Source of the DNA: Spirosoma foliorum
Lineage (GTDB): Bacteria; Bacteroidota; Bacteroidia; Cytophagales; Spirosomataceae
Direction of reading: 5' to 3'
DNA length: 64,000 nt
NCBI RefSeq assembly: GCF_014117325.1
Contig: NZ_CP059732.1
Span: forward strand, 2,046,001-2,110,000
The notes under the pieces were generated by a model. It had not been told where the DNA came from. It saw nothing but the letters and a program-made list of their open reading frames with translations, and ran no database searches. Each line of letters starts with the position of its first letter. Positions within the stretch are counted from its first letter, which is position 1. Made by a program: the position numbers and the translations under genes. This document shows positions 27,837-38,600 of the stretch, piece after piece.

Positions 27837-28001
27837 ATGAATGATTCATCAAATAATATCATCGATGCATCAATTGATCCGGCTATCGACATACAAATAA
27901 GGCCATTCCTTACTGAATTAAACAAAAACAGTTACTACCAAGCTGTTTATAGGTGCGTTTCTAATCGTATCTATCGTCATTTTAAACATCATTTCCAATA
28001 A
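27837..28001 (+). pseudogene. Short frame resembling the start of an alpha/beta hydrolase
   Basis: 54 codons: NNIIDASIDPAIDIQIRPFL then TELNKNSYYQ. The phrase IDPxID-x-QIRPFLxELNK resembles the N-terminal leader of acetyl-esterase-type hydrolases, but the rest of the enzyme is absent. Otherwise 27650-28122 holds nothing I can support. Confidence 0.3.
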
Positions 28002-28122
28002 CAGACGCGTAGCGTGACCAAGCTTTAATAGTTAGCAGTAGCGTCAATTTGCTATTTGGTTCTGTCTGTTATGATTAAGAAAAACCAGTTTTTATGTATT
28101 CATTATTTGGAATTTATTTATC

Positions 28123-28650
28123 ATGATTAAAGCACCTACTTACAAGAATTGTTCAGCGAATGAAATATCGAGAATTCTAGAAATATACAGACAATCATAT
28201 CTCGAACATTATACTTATTTATGGAGTGACGAAAGCAAAAACTACATAAAAACCAGCTTTACAGAAGGAAAATTATTAGCTGAAATGAATGTTCATAAAA
28301 GTGCGTTTTACCTTATTTCATATAATAATTTTCCTGTAGGAGTATTAAAAATTAATACTAATAAATCTATTGACGGATCAAAAGACGTTGACTATTTAGA
28401 AATTGAACGGATTTATTTTTTAAGAGCAGCAACTGGCAAAGGTTTAGGCAAATCTACCCTCAAGATGGTCAAGCAATTGGCGATAGATGGGAACAAAAAG
28501 ATTATCTGGCTAAAAGCAATGAAGGGCGCCGATGCCGTTAAGTTTTATGAAAAGCAAGGCTTCATGGTTACGGGCGAAACGGATTTATCATATCCATTTA
28601 TTATAGACGAGTTTAAAAGAATGGTTGTTATGCAGCTGTATATTAGATAA
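28123..28650 (+). CDS. GNAT-family N-acetyltransferase
   Basis: 175 residues. The acetyl-CoA signature is at ~96-115 (IERIYFLRAATGKGLGKSTL), followed by the beta5-alpha4 motif (IIWLKAMKGADAVKFYEKQG) and FMVTGETDL. It transfers acetyl groups to an amine of unknown identity. AT-rich like the SDR before it. Confidence 0.85.
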   Translation: MIKAPTYKNCSANEISRILEIYRQSYLEHYTYLWSDESKNYIKTSFTEGKLLAEMNVHKSAFYLISYNNFPVGVLKINTNKSIDGSKDVDYLEIERIYFLRAATGKGLGKSTLKMVKQLAIDGNKKIIWLKAMKGADAVKFYEKQGFMVTGETDLSYPFIIDEFKRMVVMQLYIR

Positions 28651-29068
28651 TTTTCGATCTATTGTTACCATTAAGTTATTTTAAGTTAGCAACCATAGAG
28701 TTAAACACTTACCTCAAAATGCCATCGCATTTGCTTTTTCTAAAGATAGAATTTTTTTAGACGGTACATAAATAAACCAATCATTAGGCCATTTATTTTT
28801 ATGCTTTTTACATAAGGCTATTGGATAATAGCTACAAGAAATTATCATAAATGTTCGAATTATGAGAGGATATTTCCCCGTCTCACACTTTATAGTGAGT
28901 CTGTTAGAGGTCGATTTAGTACGTATCAGGGTCTTGCTTTTTTTTTCATTTCTTGAATATCGTCTCATTTTGGGGAGCCTTTGAAGAGACTTAATATACA
29001 ATGTAACAGAATAGCTATTAATACATCCACTGAATTATATTATCTCTAAACACCTTAAAGACCAGGAG
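28651..29068. other. AT-rich intergenic DNA
   Basis: A 95-codon minus-strand frame (28714-29001) exists but is lysine-rich, has no family resemblance and no start context. I do not accept it as a gene. Confidence 0.4.
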
Positions 29069-29115
29069 GATAATACATACTAGCAACCAGGTTATGGTTG
29101 CTAGTATGTATTATC
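29069..29115. terminator. Perfect 21-bp hairpin
   Basis: The arms 29069-29089 and 29095-29115 are perfectly complementary around a 5-nt loop (GGTTA). No T tract. It lies between the GNAT gene and IS630, so it could be a transcript end or a small palindromic element. Confidence 0.6.
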
Positions 29116-29345
29116 ATTTGGTAGAATTTGGCGCATTAACACTAAGCCTAAGAAAAAACGAATGGTGCCGCTAGTATGAATATGGTATCAGAAACGTAGT
29201 TGGTAAATTCGTTAGGTAGTATCCTAATTTCAATACTCATTCAATAACATCGATTATATATGTAAGTAAAACACAATTGTCCATATCATCCAACCTCAAT
29301 ACTTTTGTTTAAATCTAATTTGGATTCATTTCTTGATAGATCTTA

Positions 29346-30402
29346 TACTAATTTAGAATCAGATTGTCGCCTTTTGAATGTAAGGAAAGCAGACCAAGTT
29401 CGTAAAGGCAACCGCATCGTTGCATAGCTCTTGCAAGAGGGTTTTCACCCGGCATTGAGCCTCCTCTACACTCGACAACAATCGATGCTTCAAGCCCCGT
29501 CGAATCTCCTGGAAGACTCGCTCGACCGGGTTCAACTCCGGGCAGTAGGCCGGTAGCCGACAAAATCGCAGCTTTGTGCCCGCAAAGGCCCCGGCCACAT
29601 GGGCCTTAGCCCCATCAGCCACAAACAGACAGGGCGTTTGTAGATACGAGTCAATCTGAGCCACAAACCAACTGAACCACTCCCCCGTTAAGGCCGGTAA
29701 GAAGGCCGCGTACACCTGGTTGCCAAAGGGACACAAGGCCAGATATAAATAGGTAAACTCGTAACCAATGCGGATGGGTGAGTGGGGGCGATGCCCGGCA
29801 GGTGACCACTTACGTCCTAACTCGGTGCGAGTGCCGGTGCGTAGCTCATGGTGGTAGAGCAGTTGGCTGGGGCCGATTTGAGCACACTCGTCAACCATTT
29901 TTTTTAAAGGCTTCCAGCGCTCCCGGTGCTTGTTGATAGTGGACAGGGCGACCTGTCTTGGGTTTGATACCCAGTCGCTTGCATAAATCGCAGAGGCCCC
30001 CAAGGGTATATTGTACGCCATGAGAGCCCGCCAGATAGGCCTGAATGTCGGCCAGTGTCTGGGCTTGGTCATCGAGCAGGAATTGGCGCAATTGACTAAT
30101 CTGGACAAAGGAGAGCTTGCCTATGTAGGCGGCTTTGGGTGGGGGTATGAGGGCCGATAAACCGCCTTGCTGGTAAGTACGCCACAAACGTTGTGCTTGC
30201 CTTAAAGAGAGATTGAGCAGGGTGGCGGCTTGTTGCTGGGTGCTAGCTTTCTGTTCTTTGAGCAGGCGAATGAAGCGGATATGATCGCGATGAGTGGCAT
30301 TGGTTTGCTGCTTTTCAAGCTGTTGCAACTCTGCCAGTGATTCGGTTATTTTCGTGTTATAATCCATCCCAAAAAATACGACATAAAGATTCTAATTTAG
30401 TA
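29346..30402 (-). mobile_element. IS630-family insertion sequence I
   Basis: Ends TACTAATTTAGAATC (29346) and TACTAAATTAGAATC (inward from 30402 on the minus strand) differ by one base. The single transposase gene fills the interval. IS630 elements target TA, consistent with the ends. Confidence 0.75.
29359..30367 (-). pseudogene. IS630-family transposase, two frames joined at an A8 run
   Basis: The N-terminal frame (30367-29891) holds helix-turn-helix units (QQAATLLNLSLRQAQRLW). The C-terminal frame (to 29359) holds the DDE core (LFVADGAKAHVAG, RLPAYCPELNPVERVFQEIR). They meet at eight A residues on the minus strand (29898-29905). A net gain of one base is needed to be lost to restore 336 codons, so this is either natural transcriptional slippage, as in several IS630 elements, or a frameshift mutation. 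Confidence 0.75.
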
Positions 30403-30509
30403 TTAGTCATTGAAGTTAAATAATCTTGTAGAGAGCCAAAACCTATTAATAAGCGGTTTTTATTGATCTTTTCTATATTAATTTTTTCTTTGGGAACAGC
30501 TTCGCGGAT

Positions 30510-31520
30510 TCACATTTGCAGTGCATAAAGCTCCTTCTGAGCGAATTCAGCCGGGCTTAGATAACCCAAAGTTTTACGGGGCCGTTAGTTAAGTTGATCT
30601 TGTATTCAAGATACTTCCGTGGGACGAACAATATTAATGGGACAGGCTTTAGGAATGTACTGACTAATTAGCCCATTCATGTTCTCGTTGAGCCCACGTT
30701 CCCAACTATGATAGGGGTGGGCAAAAAATGTGGCTGCTTGAAGTTCGCTAGCTATCAACTCATGACGCGCCAACTCCAAGCCGCATGGGCGGCCCCGCAT
30801 TATCAAAGGTGACGGTCTTGACGGGCAAACCGCTTCGGCGCAAGGCTTTTATAGCGGCCTTAGCCAGGGCAAGGGCATTTTTCGAGTTTAATTTGACAAT
30901 CAGTACGTACGTGGTAAGCCGCTCGACTAGAGTTAACAGCGCACCCTGATGGCCCTTGCCAATGACTGTATCTGCTTCCCAGTGACCTACTTCCGTGTTT
31001 GAATTTACAATCGGCGGGCGGAGGTCAATACTGACCCGGTTAGGAATAAGTTGCCGCTTGGCGGGCGTACCTCGTTTCTTGTAATGCTTACGATGGCGGA
31101 TACCAAGTACTGAGTAAGTGTCTCATGGCCAGCAGGTTGTTGATTAGGTTTCCCTTGGTGTTGCTAGAGGTAGCGGTAGATAGTCTCGTGGTGCAGCACC
31201 TTTTGTATAGCCATCCGTTGTAGCTCACCGCAAATCTGTTCCGGTGAAAGACGGTCTATGAGTCGGGTTAGTACGGTAGTCAGCAATGAGCATTGGAGTT
31301 TATAGGGTAAGCGTTTTTTTGCAGTGGCTGATTGTTGCTGGGCCTGTTGAGCCTCGTAGGTTTGTTTGGAATGCTGCTGGTTATGTTTGGCCAACTCGCG
31401 CCAGATCGTTGATTGACTGACCCCGACCTGTTGGGCGATGTCTTGCTGGTTTTTATGTTGGTGATTAAGGGTCTGAATGAGGTATCTTTGCTGGAGAGTC
31501 AGCCGTTTGTAGTTTACCAT
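30510..31520 (-). pseudogene. IS30-family transposase, decayed
   Basis: Starts at the ATG at 31520 (MVNYKRLTLQQRYLIQTL, helix-turn-helix QQDIAQQVGVSQSTIWREL) and can be followed to a TGA at 30510 (RPRKTLGYLSPAEFAQKEL). The DDE blocks are VGHWEADTVIGKGHQGALLT, KTVTFDNG and HPYHSWERGLNENMNGLI. Lesions are TAG at 31164-31166, a one-base frame change near 31110, a 16-nt insert at 30782-30797, and TGA and TAA between 30590 and 30620. Upstream of the start a second 16-nt insert interrupts the leader. Confidence 0.82.
30782..30797 (-). repeat. 16-nt hairpin insert (CGGG-GCCG-CCCA-TGCG)
   Basis: Inside the IS30 DDE region. Removal rejoins T-F-D-N-G-L-E-L. One arm position is mismatched (CGGG with CCCA). 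Confidence 0.9.
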
Positions 31521-31533
31521 AGTTTTGGATGGG

Positions 31534-31549
31534 ACCGGCCGCCGGAGCG
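31534..31549 (+). repeat. 16-nt hairpin insert (ACCG-GCCG-CCGG-AGCG)
   Basis: Lies 13 nt upstream of the IS30 start codon and so would disturb the leader or ribosome access. The stem can also be read as CCGG/CCGG with a 3-nt loop. It is the only copy outside a coding frame. Confidence 0.7.
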
Positions 31550-31725
31550 GTGAGAATCCCAAAGCTACGGGAGAATCTATTGAGCGGCTGACTTTTGTTG
31601 GTCCAGTAGGCTTGGGCCAGCTACCGAAAGATACAAAAAGGGTGAAAAAGTGATATGCATTCCAAATGTGAATTCAAGAGGTATTTGAAAACCTTCAACT
31701 TAACACCAAGCGAGTCGGGTATTAA

Positions 31726-34700
31726 CTAGCTTAATTTATTCGTGCTAGCATTCGTTACTAACTGATCGACTACCGCCTTAATCACTTCGTCAAGACCTGT
31801 AATTAATCCTTCCAGTCGCTGGTTAGCTTGGTAAGTTTCTGCGTTTTTATCGATATCAACCAATACATCAGCTAGAGACTTAATATTAAGTGTTGCCACG
31901 GAAGGATGTAGCCGATGTGCGATTTGGCTAACTTTTTTAAAGTCGTTTGCTTCATAAGCCGTTTTCATTTCTTTAATGCCTGCTGGCACCAGATCAATAA
32001 ACATGCTGACCATTTCCCAAACAAATTCCTCATCGCCCTGAGCAATTGATCGAAGTCCAGAAAGATCAAATAGGCCATCCCGGATTTCTGTTTCACTAGT
32101 AGTGCTATGATAAACACTATCTTTCCCTAACCATTTTGCCACTACGGCAAGTAGAATTGACTCATCAAAAGGTTTAGACAAATAATCATTCATGCCTGCC
32201 CTGATAAACTTTTCCCGGTCGCCAGAAACAGCTAAGGCGGTTAAGGCAATAATTGGCAATTGGGCTTTTATTTTTTCTCGAATCTGTTTGGTGGCTTCCA
32301 GGCCATCCATAATCGGCATGTGAACATCCATCAGAACCAGATTATACGGTTGCGCTTTTAGTTTTTCAAGAGCTTCCAAACCATTCCGAGCCTCATCGAT
32401 CAGCGCTCCATAATTCTTTAGGATGGTAGAAGCGAGTAACCGATTCATTTCATTATCATCTACCACCAAAATCTTACTCCCTGAAAGGAAATCCGTATTA
32501 ATCTGTTCGGGCTGTTTTTGTGGTAAATGGCTGGATTCTCCTTTGTTGAAGGGTATGCTGAAAGATACAGTGGTTCCTACCTGTTTCTGACTTTTTACCT
32601 CAATCTTGCCACCCATTAAGTCAACCAGATTTTTGCAGATGCTCATCCCCAGCCCTGTGCCGCCAAATCGACGGGAGATGGATGTATCCTCTTGGCTGAA
32701 CGTTTGAAAAATTGTTCGGACAAACTCATCATCCATGCCTATTCCCGTATCCTGTACGGTTGCCTGAATCGTTTGCTGGGTGGCATCCTCCTCCACAACC
32801 TGACATCGAATGTCAACCCTCCCCTTATCGGTAAACTTGATAGCATTCGAAATTAAGTTAAGTAATATTTGCGTTAGCCGGTGCGGATCACCTATTAAAA
32901 CAGGCGCTATTTGGGTATCGAGTAATGAATTGGTGAATAACAAACCCTTTTCTTCGGCCCGATGGCTCATGATTTGGAGTACTTTCTTTATTAGTTGGTG
33001 AGGTTCGAAGCCAATCTGTTCTATGGTAAGTTTTCCCGCTTCAATTTTGGATAGATCCAGGATGTCATTAATAATGACCAACAAGTTGTCGGAAGCGGCC
33101 TGGATGGTATTCAGATAGAATTGTTGTTGCTCAGTTAACGAGGTTTTTTTAAGTTGATTACTCATACCCATAATGGCGTTCATGGGTGTTCTGATTTCAT
33201 GGCTCATGTTAGCCAGAAATAATTCTTTCGAACGGGTCGATTCCTCAGCGGCCTCTTTGGCCACTTTGAGTGCAATTTCTAGCTCTTTCTGATGGGTAAT
33301 ATTAATGTGGGTGCCAATAATTTTTAGAGGGGTTCCAGCCGTATCCTGCTCAGTAACTACCCCCCGATCAAGCACCCAGCTGATCGATCCATCTTTATGG
33401 ATCATTCGGTACTCAAGCGAATGGTGGGTTTGTAAACCAGCCCGATACAGGTTGTCATTCTCTTCGAGCGTAGAGCGGTCGGCCGAATGAACCTGACGCC
33501 ACCATAAACCGGCCAGATCCGTTGTCTCATCAATTGGAAAGCCCAGTACCTTACTCGATGGATTAGAAAAATAGGTTTTCTGAGAGCGAAAATCATGTTC
33601 CCAATAATTATCGCCAACGTTAGTCAGCGCCATCCGCAACTTTTCTTCGTACTCTTTCAATTGACGCTGCACACTTTTCTCCTGGGAAATATCTTCCACG
33701 ATAAAAAAATATTGTGTAATGGCCTGCTGTTTATCGATAATGGGCTGGCCACTGATGCGCGCCCAAAACCAGCTTTTATCCTGCCTGTAATAGATTCCCT
33801 CAAGTGTAAAACTTTGTCCTTTATTAAACGCTTTTTCAATGGTAACCCGGCTGGTGACATCCGTGTACTGGCCTTGGCAGATGTCAAAGAGGACCTTTCC
33901 TGAAACTTGGTTGAAATTGTATTGAGTAAGCTTTTGAAAGCCCTCATTTACCCAAAAAATTTTACCACTGAGGTCGACGAAAATAACGCCATTGTTGTTG
34001 GCGCTGGCTACCAGAGATAATTTTTCGAGTTCAGATTCATATTTTTTGCGTTCGGATATGTCCCGAATGAATGAACAGAAGAACTCATTTTCTCCCTGTT
34101 TTAAAGGAATAATGTATAACTCAATTGGAAAGGTTTTTTTTGCTCGGTTAAGTGCCGGCAATTCCAGTGTTTTCCCCAATACCCGTCCTTCCCTGGTTTG
34201 TGTATACGATCGCAATCCTTGTATATGACTACCCTGGTGCACTGCTGGGATTATCAAATCCGATAATTTCTGACCGAGTGCTTCCTGGCTGGTCCACCCA
34301 AATATTTCTTCGGCTTGCGGGTTCCAGAACGTGATTATTCCTTCTATATCTATAGTAATTATGGCATCGAGTGCCCCATTCATAATCAGCCGGTTTTTTA
34401 ACTCGCTTTGCTCCAATGCATCCCGGCTCTTTTTCTGTTGGGTAATATCAGTATAGCTCCAAAGATGACCCTTGTAATTATGGTCGATGAATAAGGGAAT
34501 GTAATCTCTCTGGTATACACTCCCATTCGCCAGTTCCAGAATCTCTCCCTTAATCAGCTTTTTCTCCGACAGAATTGTATCAATGCGACGAACAAACTGT
34601 TCTGGTTCGTTAAATAAGTCTTTTGACGCTTCGGCGGCATGCGTACAGTCAACACCCTGCAAGGCTTCCGGTGAAACGGGAAGACTGAATAATTCGCAGA

Positions 34701-35133
34701 AAACTTGATTGGTAAAGACAACGGCTCGATTTTCATCTTCCAGTAGTATTCCATTCTCCATGTTTGTAATCAGCGATGTAAAGACTTTTTCGGCATTTTT
34801 TCGCTGGTTAATTTGCTGATGAAGGAAGCGAGCGATCGATAATAAATCGTTAGATTCGGTTTGTAGGTTTACCCCACTGATTGCGTTTACCGCTTCTTCA
34901 AGCTTTTGAACGGAGAGTTTTTTGATTTCAAGTTCCTGTTTTAATGTAGTGTGTAATGCACTATATTCTTTTTCGCTAATGGAAAAGGCTTGCTCGGTCA
35001 GTTCCCGATCCCGTTCAAAAGCGAGATAGGATCGGTCCACTGCTTCCAGAAATTCGATCATTTCAGGCACTTGATCAAATTCGCTGGTTAAATAGCGGGA
35101 AATTTGACGGGTGAGTAACTTAGAATAAGCCAT
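31726..35133 (-). CDS. Hybrid sensor histidine kinase with PAS array, receiver and Hpt
   Basis: 1135 residues, no membrane helix. A coiled N-terminus is followed by about five PAS domains (for example IEGIITFWNPQAEEIFGWTS, SWVLDRGVVTEQD), HisKA with His645 in LANMSHEIRTPMNAIMG, HATPase_c (LNLISNAIKFTDKG, DTGIGMDDE, RFGGTGLGMSICKNLVDLMG), a receiver with Asp936 in LVLMDVHMPIMDG, and a C-terminal Hpt domain with His1073 in AHRLHPSV. It can run a complete His-Asp-His relay. It heads a cluster with two response regulators and a second kinase, all minus strand; the start is 154 nt from the receiver gene. Confidence 0.87.
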   Translation of the reverse strand: MAYSKLLTRQISRYLTSEFDQVPEMIEFLEAVDRSYLAFERDRELTEQAFSISEKEYSALHTTLKQELEIKKLSVQKLEEAVNAISGVNLQTESNDLLSIARFLHQQINQRKNAEKVFTSLITNMENGILLEDENRAVVFTNQVFCELFSLPVSPEALQGVDCTHAAEASKDLFNEPEQFVRRIDTILSEKKLIKGEILELANGSVYQRDYIPLFIDHNYKGHLWSYTDITQQKKSRDALEQSELKNRLIMNGALDAIITIDIEGIITFWNPQAEEIFGWTSQEALGQKLSDLIIPAVHQGSHIQGLRSYTQTREGRVLGKTLELPALNRAKKTFPIELYIIPLKQGENEFFCSFIRDISERKKYESELEKLSLVASANNNGVIFVDLSGKIFWVNEGFQKLTQYNFNQVSGKVLFDICQGQYTDVTSRVTIEKAFNKGQSFTLEGIYYRQDKSWFWARISGQPIIDKQQAITQYFFIVEDISQEKSVQRQLKEYEEKLRMALTNVGDNYWEHDFRSQKTYFSNPSSKVLGFPIDETTDLAGLWWRQVHSADRSTLEENDNLYRAGLQTHHSLEYRMIHKDGSISWVLDRGVVTEQDTAGTPLKIIGTHINITHQKELEIALKVAKEAAEESTRSKELFLANMSHEIRTPMNAIMGMSNQLKKTSLTEQQQFYLNTIQAASDNLLVIINDILDLSKIEAGKLTIEQIGFEPHQLIKKVLQIMSHRAEEKGLLFTNSLLDTQIAPVLIGDPHRLTQILLNLISNAIKFTDKGRVDIRCQVVEEDATQQTIQATVQDTGIGMDDEFVRTIFQTFSQEDTSISRRFGGTGLGMSICKNLVDLMGGKIEVKSQKQVGTTVSFSIPFNKGESSHLPQKQPEQINTDFLSGSKILVVDDNEMNRLLASTILKNYGALIDEARNGLEALEKLKAQPYNLVLMDVHMPIMDGLEATKQIREKIKAQLPIIALTALAVSGDREKFIRAGMNDYLSKPFDESILLAVVAKWLGKDSVYHSTTSETEIRDGLFDLSGLRSIAQGDEEFVWEMVSMFIDLVPAGIKEMKTAYEANDFKKVSQIAHRLHPSVATLNIKSLADVLVDIDKNAETYQANQRLEGLITGLDEVIKAVVDQLVTNASTNKLS

Positions 35134-35287
35134 ATAAATGAGACTAGAAACTAATAGGTTCGCGAAATTGAATATTCAGAAAAGCGTAGTCAACCGTTAG
35201 TAAAAACTCCTTTACCTAAGTACAGTGTTAGGTATTACATGCTGAAAATTCTCTATCGTTTTTTTTATGAGCTTTTCGAAGGCCTTC

Positions 35288-35653
35288 TTACTTCAGTTGG
35301 CTTTCAATGGTATTTAATAGATTTTGAAGCGTAAACGGCTTTGTTAGATAATCGTCAGCACCTAACTCCATACCCCGACGCAAATCAGTCGGATCTGATT
35401 TGGCCGTTAAAAATATAAAAGGAACTTTCGATATCAGGCGATTTGAGCGGACCACTTCGAGTACCTGATAGCCGCTCACTTCGGGCATCATTATATCACA
35501 AAGAATCAAATCTGGGGAATGAACTAAAGCCTGGCTGATTCCCTCCCGACCGTTGGTCGCCGTTTCCACCTGGAAGCCCTGCAACGTCAGCAGTTCTGCC
35601 ACATTCTCACGCATCTGAACGTCATCTTCAATTAGTAAAATTTGCGTAGCCAT
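35288..35653 (-). CDS. Single-domain response regulator
   Basis: 121 residues, receiver only: LLIEDDVQMRENVAELLTL, phospho-acceptor Asp in LILCDIMMPEVSGYQ, and KPFTLQNLL. It has no output domain, so it is probably a phosphate shuttle to the Hpt of the hybrid kinase or a cytoplasmic effector. Close in sequence to the receiver half of the LytTR regulator at 39585. Confidence 0.87.
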   Translation of the reverse strand: MATQILLIEDDVQMRENVAELLTLQGFQVETATNGREGISQALVHSPDLILCDIMMPEVSGYQVLEVVRSNRLISKVPFIFLTAKSDPTDLRRGMELGADDYLTKPFTLQNLLNTIESQLK

Positions 35654-35699
35654 GAATGCATTGCGTTTTTGAATAGTTTGTCAACGACTTCAGCGTCAA

Positions 35700-38600
35700 C
35701 TAGTAGCTTATCAATACTGGGTTAGCTGACTTAACAGGTAAAGAAACGGTACAAAAGGTCCCCTTTTTCTCTTCACTCTGAATGTCGAAATGTCCACCAT
35801 GTAACTCAACGAATTGTCGGACAATGAATAAGCCTAGTCCTGTGCCTGGGATACCGTTAGTATTGCTAGCCCGAAAAAATGCCTGAAATAGGGCTGAGAG
35901 TTCTTGGCTTGGTATGCCAATTCCTTTGTCGATCACCTCGAAGACAAGGCTTTGCTCCCTAAAAATTATACGTAAGACAGGATTGCTTTTCGAAAATTTA
36001 AAAGCGTTCGACAATAAATTAACCAGCACATGACTAATTAATTTATCGTCCAAATAAACGTTTTGAGGCATGCCTTCTATAATAAATTCGACTTCACGGT
36101 GATCATTTCGATGGCTAAAATGAGTGTTAATTACCTCTTCACAAATCAGTACGGCATCTACCAGTTTAGGAGAGAAATTTACTTTTCGGGATTCGATTCT
36201 ACCTATTGTCAATATGTCGGTAAGCAGCGTATTGAATTGATCAATCTCTTTTTCAATGATAGTCAGGTGCTTTTGAATCGATACGTACGCATTGGATATG
36301 GGCTTGTCAAGGTAAAGTTTGATTAAATCAACACTCGACTGCATAGTAGCTAAAGGTGTTCGGAACTCATGAGAAGCAGTCGCCACGAACTGTGACTTGA
36401 GTTGATTTAGTTCCTGTTCCTGTTGTAAGGATTGTTGCAAAATCAGTTCTGTCTCTTTCTGGCTCGTGATGTCATTGGAAAGCCCAATCTGGCGTATGGT
36501 TTTTCCTGTTTCGTCGCGAATACTAAAGGTGCGGATCGATACCCAGAACAATGAATGATCTGGCCTGACACCCCGAAATTGAATGTTTACCTCTTCACCT
36601 AACCTATATTGGCTATTGGCTTTTGCAACAACAGGTTTGTCTTCCTCATAAATCGATTCGATAAACGAAAGCGGATTGTCGTATAGGCTCTGGCAGCTCC
36701 GGTGCCATATGCGCTCGTAAGCCGGGTTCACATAAAGTAGTCGAAAGGGATCGGTTGCATGAATCCAGAAGACTTCATCTACATTGTCGGCGATTTCTCT
36801 AAACCGTTGCTCACTTTCCTGCACCGCAGCTTTGGTAAGCTCTCTTTCGGTTACGTCCCAGGCAACACCAATGGCTCGTGTGGGCCGCCCCTGTTCATAC
36901 CGAGTTATCAAACCATTCGACTCAATGTAGCGAATACTTCCATCTGGCCGGAAAATTCGGGTTACGTTTGAAATCTTATTTTCTTGCACCCCTAAATGAG
37001 AGCGCTTCAGAAAATTGGGCAGATCGTCGGGATGAATAATGGTTAGAAACTTCTCAAAACTCCAATCGGGCTGACGATATTCCTCGCCAAAAATCTGCCA
37101 TAAATGATCATCCCAACATAAAGCCCCTGTTACTAAATCATTCTCCCAGAGGCCCTGACCAGCCGCCTGGGTAGCTACTTGTAGGCGCTGATTCAGGCTC
37201 CGTAGCTGCATGTCCGTTTCCTGCCGTTCCGTGATGTCACGTGCCGAGCCGTACACGGCCTGATTAATGCCAACCGCATTCCATTCAATGATCCGATACG
37301 AACCATCTTTTCTTCGCATTCGGTTGATCTGATTGCGAACAGGTCGGTCCAGAATGTTCACTAGCAGATTCTTATAAACAAACTTCTGCTCATCCGCGTG
37401 GATTAACTGTAAAAAAGGGATACTCATCAATTCGGTTGCCGAATAACCGAGTGTAGCCTGAAAAGCCCGATTGACGGCCGATATATTCCCCTTACTATCA
37501 GCAATGCAATGCATGTCCAACGCGCCTTCAAAAAAACTATTCAGCGCCTGGTTCTTTTGCTGAAGTTTATCCTGCACTTTTTTCAAGGCCGATATATCTG
37601 TAGAAATGCCCATATAGCCTATAACTGTGCCGCCATCATCCTGTAATGCACTAGCAGCCAACAAGACTGGGACTCGGTCACCTGATTTGGTAATGGTTAT
37701 ACATTCGCAGTAGAAATAACCTTGGGAAGCTAAAGCTTCTGTGAAAATAGTGATTGGACGATTTCCCTGTTGAACTGGTCTATAGGCAACAACAGGCACC
37801 GAATTATCGGCTTGCCCTACTTCCAGGTAGGTCTGCCATCCAATCAACTCGTCAGGTCGATAGCCTAACAAATGCTCACAAGCCTGGTTAGCCGTCTCAA
37901 TCACTCCATTAACGTCAGTTGATACAATCGCCTGACCGGCATGCTTAAGAATTGCTTGGTGCAAAGTGGATAATCGTCTGATCTCTCGCGTTCGCTCTTC
38001 CACCCGCCATTCCAGCTGTTCTGTATACAGTTTTAGTTGTTTATCTAATTGTTGCTGATATAAAACTATGGCCAGTGGCCTGGCTATTTCCTGAGCGATT
38101 TGGAGATACTCTTCAGTGAAAAAATGGGGAATGGCTGACATTAACGTGAAAGCTCCAATACATTTTTTTTTGCTATATAAGGGAATGGTAACTTGCGAGC
38201 GAAAGCCGTTTAGATTAGTCAGCAAATGGGGAGGTATACCTGTAGAGTCTAACTGTACATCAGGATAATAGATGAATTTTGCAGGCACTTCGTTTTGTGG
38301 AAACCGATCATCAAAATAACGTGCGGGGACTGTAATAGCGGGGGCAATATCTAACTCTCCATCAACAACCCGGCATTTAGCTTCTGCTAGGCCTGAATCT
38401 CTATTAATGTAAAATACCGAAATTCGGTTACAGGGCACCAGGCGATACATATGTTTCATAGCAATCGACAGCGGAGGCTGTTTAGCCATTCGGGACTTGA
38501 GTAAAGCCTGATCAACGGCATGGAGGCCCTCTAGACGATGATTTGCGCGTTGTAAAGCTGCTTCCTGTTGCAAGCGTAACAGCACGTTAGCGATTAACGT

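Noticed and set aside
28714..29001. Minus-strand 95-codon frame as a gene
   Set aside because: Lysine- and isoleucine-rich reading of AT-rich DNA without start context or motif.
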